Shown: piece after piece, positions 33,619 through 51,621 of the stretch
Layout of the letters: each line of letters starts with the position of its first letter
How positions within the stretch are numbered: position 1 is the first letter of the stretch
Assembly: GCF_009870125.1 (NCBI RefSeq)
Contig: NC_046679.1
Span: 16,864,001-16,928,000, forward strand
Direction of reading: 5' to 3'
DNA length: 64,000 nucleotides
DNA from: Drosophila pseudoobscura
Lineage: Eukaryota; Arthropoda; Insecta; Diptera; Drosophilidae
Notes under the pieces: generated by a model
The model's input: only the letters and a program-made list of their open reading frames with translations
Told to the model about the DNA's origin: nothing
Databases searched by the model: none
Position numbers and translations under genes: made by a program

Positions 33619-34566
33619 TTTTGTGCTACCACCGGGTTATTGGAATTTCAAGTGATGAAAATTGGAGTTAGAGCCACTGTTTTTATTCTGAGTCACTGCA
33701 ATTTTAATAATTGCTGAACAGCCGTCAAAATTTTGTTTGTGCTTTTAAATGCCGCCTGTGAGTCAGTTCCAGAGCTGCCACCCTGTGCCACAGAAGTCGG
33801 AATGTGGCATTCACAGTAAACTCCGAAAACTGTTAAATTCAAACGACAACAATCTTATATAAGATGGTAAAATTTCGGATAAAATAATACAAATTGTTTA
33901 ATCGATTTATTTGGTATTTTACGGTTAAGCTTCCTTTATTTTTCTCATCATTTAAAAGATCTTTTTATCAAGCAACATGTTCTGTATCCATGAATTTTGT
34001 TTGGTGTTTGGTTACAATTACAATTAAATGTGTGTCTAAATTCAGAGAAGAGAGTGGTTTATGTGGGCAATGACCTGCGATTAACGTATATATATTGTGT
34101 GTTGTATGCAAATGCAAATGAGGCTCGATAGAACATTTAGAATGTTTTGTCAAAAACCGCATGATTATGTATGTGTGTGTTTGTGTTATAATATTTTTTG
34201 TAATACTTCTTAAGCATTTGTCTTTTGGTTTCGAGAGAAAATTTTGAATTCATTACGAATGTAGTCTTTTTTGGTTGTTGTTGTTTCAATGAGGAAAACG
34301 AATGGTTGCTTGGAGGGGTGGAGCATGGTTTAAAACTAAACTCTGAAATTACAGTGTGTAATAGATTTTAAATCGAATGCCTCCGACTTGACTTATCAAA
34401 AGTATAAAAAGTGTTTAAAATCCATTGGTGACGGTGACACGATGGGCGATGGTTATGGCTGATAGGATGTTTCTTGTTGTTGTTGTTGTTGTTGTTCATG
34501 AAGAGATGTCTATGCGGATGTTTAATAAAATTTTATTATTAGTGATGGATGAGTATATCGATGAGG
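33619..34566. other. intergenic; distal 3' flank of eEF1alpha2
   Basis: No gene recognised. AT-rich, with GTTGTT runs at about 34270 and 34473-34496 (ACAACA in the minus sense), compatible with a long 3' UTR of eEF1alpha2. Confidence 0.5.
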
Positions 34567-35124
34567 CTAGCGGCAAGCTACAGTGGCATTTTGGTTGGCT
34601 CCCTTTGCTCCTGCGCATGTCGACAACGACGAAGGTTTCCTGCGAAAAGACTTGCGATGGCGATACAAATTCAGATAGATGCAGTAGATGGCAACGTTGA
34701 GTGCCACAACCGACTGGGCGAGCGGAAAGGACACTGGATACTCGTCCGTCTGGCCACCAACGCGATGATGCTTCGGTAGAAGGGTGCCACCATCGACTCT
34801 GATAACGCTGCTAATGCTGCTGCTGTTACTGGTGGTGGCCGCCTGCTGCTCCTCGCTAATTGTGTGTGTGATTATTATTAATTGTAGTATTTGTTCGATT
34901 TCGTATAATATTTGCATGCAGCAGTTGGTGATATTAGTAATTGGTGTTTCTTCTTCTTCGGTTGCCACTGATTTTGGTTTTGATCGTCGAGTAGATATTA
35001 TAATTTTGGGATGTGTTGCTGATGCTGCTGTTGCTGCTGTTGCTCTAGCCGTTTGCTGCTGGGATTCTTGAGTGATGTTGTTGCTGTTGCTCTCGCTTAT
35101 GTTGTAGGTCTGCTGGCACCCTAG
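34567..35124 (-). other. 185-codon in-frame extension after the eEF1alpha2 stop (readthrough candidate)
   Basis: Directly after the eEF1alpha2 stop UAA (35125-35127) the same frame stays open for 185 codons to TAG 34567-34569; I checked every codon from 35124 to 34966 by hand. The stop context is UAA-CUA-G. The predicted product begins with Gln/Asn/Ser/Ala/Thr-rich sequence, then a basic patch STRRSKPKS, an EEEE run, a hydrophobic helix SVVALNVAIYCIYLNLY (34660-34725) followed at once by RHRKSFRRK, and a Cys-containing tail. The first in-frame ATG is at 34915-34917, leaving 116 residues if translated separately. It could be readthrough, a downstream cistron or chance. Confidence 0.5.
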
Positions 35125-36938
35125 TTATTTCTTCTTCTGTGCCTTCTCAGCGGCTTTTGTTACTTTGCCCGAGGTCGTTTCTTTAAAGTTGACGGACTTG
35201 ATAACGCCCACGGCGACCGTTTGACGCATATCGCGAACAGCGAAACGGCCCAGCGGCGGAAACTCCTGGAAGCTCTCAACGCACAGCGGCTTGCTGGGCA
35301 CCAGCACAATGATTGCCGCATCCCCCGACTTGATGGCCTTCGGTTCGGTCTCCGTTGTCTTGCCCGTACGACGGTCGCACTTCTCCTTGATCTCCGCAAA
35401 CTTGCACGCAATATGGGCCGTATGGCAATCCAAAACGGGCGTATAACCGTTGGCTATCTGCCCGGGATGGTTCAGAACAATCACCTGCACAACACAAAAA
35501 TGGAAATACAATCACTTTTCCCCATTCACAAAGTCAGTCTTTATCCATACCTGAGCGGTAAAGTCAGCAGCTCCTCGGGGTGGATTGTTCTTGGAGTCGC
35601 CAGCCACATAGCCACGTCGCAGCTCCTTAACCGAAACGTTTTTCACGTTAAAGCCAACATTATCACCCGGCATGGCTTCGGTGAGGGCCTCGTGATGCAT
35701 TTCGACGGACTTTACCTCAGTGACCAAATTAACCGGCGCAAAGTTAACGACCATGCCTGCAACGAATACACAAACATATATACATACATACATACACATA
35801 TATATGTATACAGTAGGTTCTCTATCTGTCGGATGGGAATTGGAATTGGAATGGGGTGTGTGCAGCTGCGGTGCCCGTGCCCGAGCCTCGCTCTCGACGC
35901 TCAATAATGCATACATGCGCAGGGCTTCGTGTCGAGCTTCGGTCACCGTGGCGGCAGCGGCGGCGTCGGCGGCGGCACCCAAATGCCGACCCAAATTTAG
36001 ATGGGCAGCTCTTGAGGCAGAAAACTTGAATGAACACTAATCATGGGCAGGGCAGTGTGTGTGTGGGGGGGGAATATTAAATCAAGATTGCATTGTGATT
36101 CCATCCAATCCTTACCTGGCTTCAGGATGCCGGTCTCCACACGACCAACGGGCACTGTGCCAATACCGCCAATCTTGTAGACATCCTGCAGGGGCAGGCG
36201 CAGTGGCTTGTCGGTGGGACGCTGTGGCGGCAAGATCGCGTCCAGCGCGTCAATCAGGCATTTGCCCTCGCCCTTACCCTCCTTGCGCTCGACGGTCCAG
36301 CCCTTGAACCAGGGCATCTTCTCGGAGGGCTCCAGCATGTTGTCGCCGTGCCAGCCGGAAATCGGTACGAATGCCACCGAGGCCGGATTGTAGCCGATCT
36401 TCTTGATGTACGAGGATACCTCCTTCTTGATTTCCTCGTACCGAGCCTCGCTGTAGGGAGGCTCGGTGGAGTCCATCTTGTTGACGCCCACAATCAGCTG
36501 TTTAACGCCCAGTGTGAAGGCGAGGAGGGCGTGCTCACGGGTCTGGCCGTTCTTGGAGATACCAGCCTCGAACTCGCCAGTACCGGCAGCCACAATCAAG
36601 ACAGCGCAATCGGCCTGCGAGGTGCCGGTGATCATGTTCTTGATGAAATCTCTGTGGCCGGGGGCATCAATGATGGTCACATAATACTTGGCCGTCTCGA
36701 ATTTCCACAGAGCAATGTCGATGGTGATGCCACGCTCGCGCTCCGCCTTAAGCTTGTCCAGCACCCAGGCGTACTTGAACGAGCCCTTGCCCATCTCCTG
36801 GGCCTCCTTCTCGAACTTCTCAATCGTACGCTTGTCAATGCCGCCGCATTTGTAAATCAAATGTCCGGTGGTGGTGGACTTGCCCGAATCGACGTGTCCA
36901 ATCACCACAATATTAATATGAATCTTCTCCTTGCCCAT
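35125..36938 (-). CDS. eEF1alpha2: translation elongation factor 1-alpha 2
   Basis: Exons 36116-36938, 35551-35756 and 35125-35484 join to exactly 462 residues, the standard eEF1A length. GTPase motifs: GHVDSGKST (G1, from residue 14), the switch [17 protein letters not shown] (91-95) and NKMD (153-156). The C-terminal barrel ends in KAQKKK. It delivers aminoacyl-tRNA to the ribosome as a GTP complex. Synteny (awd, CstF50 and ttk nearby) picks the 100E paralogue rather than eEF1alpha1. A 5' non-coding exon is likely: donor CGAG|GTAAGTGC at 38872 and acceptor at about 37004. After the stop codon the frame remains open for 185 codons (separate entry). Confidence 0.97.
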
Positions 36939-37138
36939 CTTCTCTAGCTGGTTCTTCTTTTTCCAGATGAATGCTAATCAACGACGGTGCGGCTGCTCTT
37001 TCTCTACATGGATAGAATAGATAAAACCCAGAGAATGGGCGACAGAGAGAGAAAGAGAGAACAGACATAAGGATTCGGGGAAAACATCATGTATGTACAT
37101 ATGTAGCGATGTGTGGCTGACGTGGGTGTAGACACATC

Positions 37139-37158
37139 AAAAAAAAAAAAAAAAAAAA
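37139..37158. repeat. poly(A) run
   Basis: Twenty consecutive A bases within the likely eEF1alpha2 leader intron. Confidence 0.9.
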
Positions 37159-38612
37159 CGTTGCATACATGTCGAAACAATTTCCGGACATAGGCCGAAA
37201 GCTGTAGAGAGGAGAGGAGTGCCACTCACCTATATATTTATGACGGATTTGGCTTATGGCTGGCGCCTTTACGGTCTTTACGGTCAAAACTGTTGACAAA
37301 TCCACTGGATGCTGAATCCTAGAATAATTTTCAATTAAGTTCTGTATGGAATATACGGAATACTGAAGTTTTAGGTATAGATGTGACGCGCTCCAGACAC
37401 GGAGAACAACTGAATCTCGGCGTTTCTGCAACCCGGTCTAAAAAATCAATAACGAGCCCCAGACAGAAACAGAACCCGAGTTGGAGCCGAGTGTGTGGCA
37501 GCCGCAGCTAACGACTGAGCAATGCACTCTCCTCTCAGACAGTGCGCGCCCACCCACCCCCCCACCACCCTACCATACCAGTCGCAACAACACGGAAGGC
37601 ATTGTGGCAGGCAGAGAAAGTGTCGGGTGTGCGCCGCTCCCAAGGAGAGTGAGTGGCAGCGAAGTGGTGGCTCAAATTGATCGAATTAGCTTTCCCATTA
37701 AGATGAATATGATAGATGAGGTTCCTTTTATGATTTTCTACGAAATGGAAGCAAAATCAATGATGACGTCGTAGGCAAAAGCCTATGCAAAGCATCGGCA
37801 TTCGGGGACATTCGTGTGTGTGTTCGCGATTCTCAAAAAGGGTGCCAAACTGCACACAGAGAGAGAGAGAGACAGAGAGAGAGACAGTGGAGAGGAGAGG
37901 AGAGACACCACACATGTAGAGAAAGAGATGCACTTGCTCGGCAGCGGCTGGCTCATCGTTTAACATCGATTCTCGTCGGCCGCCGCCTGCCTTCGTCTTG
38001 GATAAACTTGCAACCGAACGAACACACTTGCAGCACACACACACACACACTCTAGGGCGTTGTGATTTATTTTCTACCCTAGTGACAATTTTTACTTTTG
38101 TGAATTTTCCTCATTTTATTTTTAACTCTGTATTTGCGTCGAAGTGCAAATTGCAAGAAAAGAAGACACGAGAAAAAGGGAAATGTAAAAATACTTTGGC
38201 ATGCAAAATCTCTCACACACACACGCAGAGATGCAGTTGAAGCAGGGCGGAAAAAGGGGGAGGTACGATAATCTGCAGAGCATGTGTCATATGCAAATGC
38301 ACATGCTTTTAGTTAAATTAATGAAAATTCCCATAAAAAGAAAAGAAAACACGTAAAATGGCTAAATAAATCAAGGAAACCCTAACACACTCACAGTTGT
38401 TGCAATTCTTTGCCAAAACGGCCGCCATGTTGGAAATGAAATGTCTCAACCGCAAAAATAATAGTTTAAATCAGTTCCAAATGGAGCCAACAAATACACA
38501 AAACTTTAACTTTTGTTGGCTTTATCGAACAGTTTTCACCGCCATCGTTATTTATGCACGGGCTCTTATGCAAAAATGTTATAGGACACCGGCCGGTAAT
38601 CCGACTTTTCCG

Positions 38613-38636
38613 CACACACACACACACACACACACA
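38613..38636. repeat. (CA)n microsatellite
   Basis: An uninterrupted CA run of 12 units. Confidence 0.95.
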
Positions 38637-38872
38637 GGCATACACATGAAAATGCAACGAAGGTGTCGTCGGTTCGGTTGTAAAAAAATTGAATTCAATG
38701 GCTTTTCGCCCCACAAAAAAACAGGAAGCGGAAATTATTGATGAATAGACAAAAGTATCTATGGCCCCACACTTGTTTTGTTAATTGACACTCGAAAAAT
38801 CAATCGATGCCTATTAATATGGGCAATTTTCAGGAATTTAGCCAGACCCTTTTGCGGTTTACGTGCACTTAC

Positions 38873-38976
38873 CTCGAAATCAGAAAACGGAAAGAGCGAA
38901 AAATTTAACGGGAGCCTCGGTGTACATGCACTTGCTCACAATCGAAAAGCTGCGGAAACATCGATAGTACTATCGA
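38873..38976 (-). promoter_or_regulatory. likely eEF1alpha2 promoter with palindromic CGATA/DRE-type site
   Basis: TCGATAGTACTATCGA (38961-38976) is a perfect 16-bp palindrome containing two inverted CGATA units, the half-site recognised by BEAF-32 and overlapping DREF sites. It lies about 90 bp upstream of the splice donor at 38872, so the transcription start probably falls between them. Confidence 0.55.
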
Positions 38977-39341
38977 ATTTGACTAAAACGAAAACGAATG
39001 TTTTGACTCCATTTCGATGCATTTTTTAACAAAATTTAACATGTTTACATATTAAAGAATCATTGAGAGAGACAAGACATACATAGCGGGCCTAAGCTCA
39101 AAACAATCCAATCATATTCCACTTATTACTATTTACCTGACGCTGACCACCAGTGGTCTGCCATTTCACTAATGGAGAATGTTATTTGCGCGACATCTCT
39201 CCATTCGGACCACACAAATTATCCCCAATTTCAGCAACCAAATAAAATTAGTTTGGAGTACCCATTTAGTATGTATTCAAAATATTAAGTAAAAGCTAAA
39301 TATTACATGAAAAGTCAAAGAGATGCCGAAAGCATTCTTTT

Positions 39342-40077
39342 TTATTTCCATTCACTGTCCGACTCATACTCAGGCCAATCTGGCTTTACATCCGCTGTTA
39401 GGTTCTTCTGCTCCAGATAGACATTGAACTGCTCGGGAATGGACATAAATCTACGAATCTTCAAGCGAAACTGTCTCCATGTCAGTTGACCATAGTTCTT
39501 CCTATCTGTGACCATGCCTTTGTAGTTGAACTTGTATTTGTTGAGGAAATAGGAGAGCTCTTTGACGACACCTTTGGGTAGTCTGTAAGAATCAAATAAA
39601 TTTAAAAATGGTCATCATCACACAGGGATCCATGTTTACCTGAACTCTGGGTCCGCGCGCTCGCTAGCCAATTGCTCAAGCTCCTCTACCACATGACCGC
39701 GTTTTGGCCCCTCTTCTACAGGGGCTTTCTTTATGCCCAGTAAAAGTCGCTCTTCCTCGTCGAGTTCCTCCTCAACGAAGCCATTCACAATTTTAGCCGC
39801 ATGAAGTCGGTCCTTTCTGTAGCTGGGTATCGCAATTGCCTTGTTGGGATCCTTGGCCAAACCCATTTCGCTGAAGTTGGTGCCCACACGCTGACCCTCC
39901 ACCCACATCTTTTTCAGAGCAGGACTGCGATAAATAACGTTAATGATGGACATGAACACTCATAAAAAAGTAAACTCACTCCTTGATTTTGCCAGTGGAA
40001 CTGCGTGTTTTGTTGAGTGTTTTACGGTTCACACTGTAGCGATAGTGCTTGCCTTTATGGTTCTTGCGAATCTTCAT
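39342..40077 (-). CDS. NOP16: nucleolar protein 16 (NOP16) homologue
   Basis: Exons 39980-40077, 39640-39924 and 39342-39582 join in phase to give 207 residues. The N-terminus MKIRKNHKGKHYRYSVNRK is the basic start typical of NOP16. It continues with PALKKMWVEGQ, then NFSEMGLAKDPN and, near the end, DRKNYGQLTWRQFRLKIRRF, all family landmarks. NOP16 is a 60S pre-ribosome assembly factor in the nucleolus. The C-terminus is acidic. A Motif 1 site and a motif 6 array lie just upstream (40152-40290). Confidence 0.92.
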
Positions 40078-40151
40078 TGCTGTATATTTTAAATTTATTA
40101 AACTTCTTCACTAGCCAAAAATCAAAACAATTTGCAGTCGCACGTGTGTAG

Positions 40152-40290
40152 CAGTGTGACCGCGGACCGATTCATAAGATATACGGTCAGACCGTATCTC
40201 AGAAATATACCAAAATACACGTCACAGTTCCATAATATACCAAAGATATACTGTCGAATTATTTGTATTCGTATTCCATCATATTCCTCG
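40152..40290 (-). promoter_or_regulatory. NOP16 promoter: Motif 1 plus motif 6 array
   Basis: On minus, CGGTCACACTG (40162-40152) matches Motif 1 75 bp before the ATG, in the correct direction. Upstream lie TTTGGTATATTTCTGAG (exact motif 6 in TTTGGTATATTT), CAGTATATCTTTGGTATATT and AATACAAATAATTCGACAG. The outer 110 bp align with the array at 29374-29480. Confidence 0.65.
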
Positions 40291-41012
40291 ATCTGCTCCA
40301 GATCCTGAATATGCACATCACCTGATCAATGGTTGGGAAATGCAGTTCCCAATCATCTCCATTGCTCCGATTAAAGTACAGGTTCGTCAAGACGTAATGG
40401 TCGTAATGCTCCAACATTCTCCAACACACTCCCCATTAAAAACCTAGATCAGGTCGGTTCAATTATAAAATCCGTTACTTCAAGTTGACCTTGCTGCCAT
40501 ACATGCCATAAAAAGGGGCATTTTTATTTACAGTCCTTTTTGACCGCAGAATTTGGTGGCCCAAAAACCGTTACATTTCTCGATTTTACCTAATAATACC
40601 GTAAAAGAGGTGTATATCCTTCAAAAAATTAACTTCTTGTGTCTGTGTAGTGGCCAAGTGCAGATCTTATTGAAAAAAATTAAAAGTGAAATGAAGTTCC
40701 AATGCCAACAACCACTTCATCCAGTTTAAAAAATGGCATGCCAAATTGAAGATTCCTTAAATTTTAATTTGGCGGAATACCAACAATACAATACAATGAC
40801 CGCAGGGCTGGAAAGAAATGTAATGGAACTAATTTTGCTACATGGCATCTACACAGGGATGAAACCGTAAATGCGGCACGATTGAAAAAACCGCTTTGCA
40901 GTACTTAAGTTAGAGATGGTGTACCAGCGATACCAAACCGATAACGATTACTTTGATATAGACGGTGGAATCTGTTTTTGCGTTTTGTTTATAACAAAAT
41001 CAAACCGGCACA
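40291..41012. other. intergenic between NOP16 and CstF50
   Basis: No gene seen. The sequence is moderately AT-rich and non-repetitive, with no transposon motif I can recognise. Confidence 0.5.
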
Positions 41013-42418
41013 ATGCGCGATGAAATATTGGATCCCAACAATCTGGTTAAGAACCGGGAAATACTGTACCGACTGATGATAAGGTAAGGTTGTGTGTTTG
41101 CAGACCAGAACCCTCAATTATCCTATATTCCATATTGCAGCCAGCTGATGTACGATGGCTTGGAGAAGTTCGCCATGGAGCTGTCGATGCTGGTCAAGGC
41201 AGATCAGTGCGCCCCGAGTGAGCGCCTGCTGCATGTGATGATATCCGGCATGCAGACATTGTCCGACAAGGAGAAACTCAATTCCGACGACGTCCTGCCT
41301 GGCATAGATCTCGAATTTGAGCCCGAAGCATCCGCCCTGGCGCCGGAGCCGCACTCCTATGAAACGGCCTACGTGACGTCCCACAAGCAGGCTTGCCGTG
41401 CCGGCGCCTTCAGTTACGACGGCTCTCTGGTGGCCACCGGCAGTGTGGATGCCAGCATCAAGATTTTGGATGTGGAGCGTATGCTGGCCAAGTCTGCGCC
41501 AGACGAATGTGAGCCGGGTCGCGAGCAACAGGGTCATCCGGTTATACGCACCCTGTATGACCACACCGATGAGGTGTCCTATCTGGAGTTTCATCCCAAG
41601 GAGCACATCCTGGCTTCGGCATCGCGTGATGGCACTGTCAAACTGTTTGACATTGCCAAGCCATCGGTAAAGAAGGCCCACAAAGTATTTACCGACTGTG
41701 AGCCGGTTTTGTGTCTGTCGTTTCATCCCACTGGCGACTACATAGCCATCGGCACGGAGCACAATGTTCTGCGTGTGTACGATGTGCACACCACGCAGTG
41801 TTTCGTCAGCGCTATTCCCTCGCAGCAGCATAAGGCCGGGGTCACGTGTGTGAAGTATTCGCCCACAGCCAAACTATATGCGACGGGCAGCTATGATGGC
41901 GACATCAAGGTCTGGGATGGCATCAGTGGCCGTTGCATCAACACCATTGCCGAGGCCCATGGCGGGGCGGCCATTTGCTCCCTGCAATTCACACGAAACG
42001 GCAAGGTAAGTGTTGGCCATGACCCTGGGACACCATTCCTTCTTATCCAAGCGCTATTCTCGATTTCATTCCATTCCAGTATCTGCTATCTTCGGGCATG
42101 GATTCGCTTGTCTACCTGTGGGAGCTCTGCACCAGTCGACCCATACAAACGTACACGGGCGCCGGCACCACCGGCAAGCAGGAGAACCAAACCGAGGCCG
42201 TCTTTAACCACACCGAGGACTATGTCCTCTTTCCCGACGAGGCAACGACATCTCTGTGTTCCTGGAATTCGCGCAACGGCTGTAGGCTAACGCTCAACTC
42301 TCTGGGCCACAACGGACCTGTACGCTACATCACCCATTCGCCCAATTCGCCCGCGTTCCTAACCTGCTCCGATGACTTTCGAGCACGCTTCTGGTATCGA
42401 AGGGCCACCAATCAATAA
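41013..42418 (+). CDS. CstF50: cleavage stimulation factor 50-kDa subunit
   Basis: Exons 41013-41083, 41141-42005 and 42080-42418 join to 424 residues. The N-terminal homodimerisation segment ([20 protein letters not shown]) is followed by at least six WD40 repeats, seen as [86 protein letters not shown] and later units to the end. CstF50 is part of the CstF complex that, with CPSF, directs mRNA 3' cleavage and polyadenylation in the nucleus. The gene is convergent with tramtrack. Confidence 0.96.
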
Positions 42419-43798
42419 TTGTTACCATAGAAAGTGGAAGGAATTTCTGAAAAAAATAAACTATTTAAGATTGAAAACTACTCGGAATTTGAATGACAAA
42501 TTTTCCTCGAATATTAGTATAAGATTAATTATTCTGTAACACGTGTCGCGCGTCATGCAGCAGCGCTATCTGTCGGTTGGACGGAAAGAGGACTGTGTTT
42601 CTGTCGCAGAGGCCACTGAATGGTCCAGTCCTTGCATATCAACGTTCAATGTAATTAAAAGCAAAACAAAAAATCAGATGTAGCATCTTTGGTGTAGTAT
42701 CATCGGTTATTTTTAGTAAAATTCTCTTTATTTTATGAACTCCTTCAAGTGTCTCTCCATGAATCGAATCGTAAGCCTAGACTCCACTCTCGCGTCTTGA
42801 TCTGTAATAGTATAATATCTATCGGATTGAGCGCATTGTAAGTTGTAAGTCGTAATGGTTGCCATTTAAGTAAATTGTTTATGTGATAATACAAGTAATT
42901 GACAGACAGAGATCCCACTCCACCTCGAAATTGGCTTTTTTTCGTCGTATAAATATCAGTTCAGTTCAGATTTCTTCTTCACTGGGAAGTCCTTTGCGCA
43001 TTTTGTTGTACATTGGAACATGCCTTATAGTCTAGTTCTATATCCTAATTAAGTAGTCGATAATTAAGTTTACAACATTTTTGGCGGGGCCGCAGAAACG
43101 CCTGCTCCTTCCGTGGCGCGGACCCCTTTACCAATTCATTTTGATAATTGCACAAATAGCCAATACATTTGATTTCATTTCATCTTGTTGCCAAGGATAT
43201 GAACAAAATTATACTACGGGGACTTTGAGTATTAAACAAATCTATATACTATATATGTATATGCTATATATGTACAACAAAAACAAAAAGTATGCTAAAA
43301 TAAAACAAAAGTTTACAAATCAAAAAAAAGGTTCAACAAAATCACAAAAAGAAAAGAAAAAGTTCTAAAAGTCCCTTCCCACCCCCAATTAGGAAGGGGT
43401 TCGGTTCGGATCGGTTCTCTTCGAACTCTGTAAATTGTTTATAATTAAAGCCGAAAGTCATTAGAGTTCACTGAACTGTGCGCGCACAATGGCAGGTGGG
43501 TTACGTTCTTCCCGCTTGCCAGCTTGGGCCCAAGGATTAGCATTCTTACAGGCTAAAAATACACTAGATTAAGAGTGTTACTTAATTTAAAGGCTATCTG
43601 GACGGAGCACGTAGTAGTACGAGTAGTGTGTTGTAGCTTAGTATTGCTTTAATTTAACTAACAATCCGGTTGAGTGTTTGTGTTTTTGTTTGCTTATCCT
43701 TAACCCTATCAAGTATTCTACAGTTGAGAGACCTCGCTTTGAGGTGCGTTCTGTGTGTGTGTGCGTTAGCGTTAAGTGGGGATCCCTTTCCAAAGTCT
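42419..43798 (-). other. CstF50 3' end and ttk88 3' UTR
   Basis: An AATAAA for CstF50 lies at about 42455-42460. The rest, read on minus, is AU-rich 3' UTR of the distal tramtrack exon. No coding frame is seen. Confidence 0.6.

Positions 43799-51621
<7,823 letters not shown>

Larger units (their letters stand above)
36939..39341 (-). other. 5' leader intron and promoter region of eEF1alpha2
   Basis: No coding gene. Contains a poly(A) run (37139-37158), GA-rich tracts (37858-37890), (CA)n at 38035-38050 and 38613-38636, and a likely 1.9-kb leader intron (about 37004-38872). From 39000 it is AT-rich down to the NOP16 stop. Confidence 0.5.
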
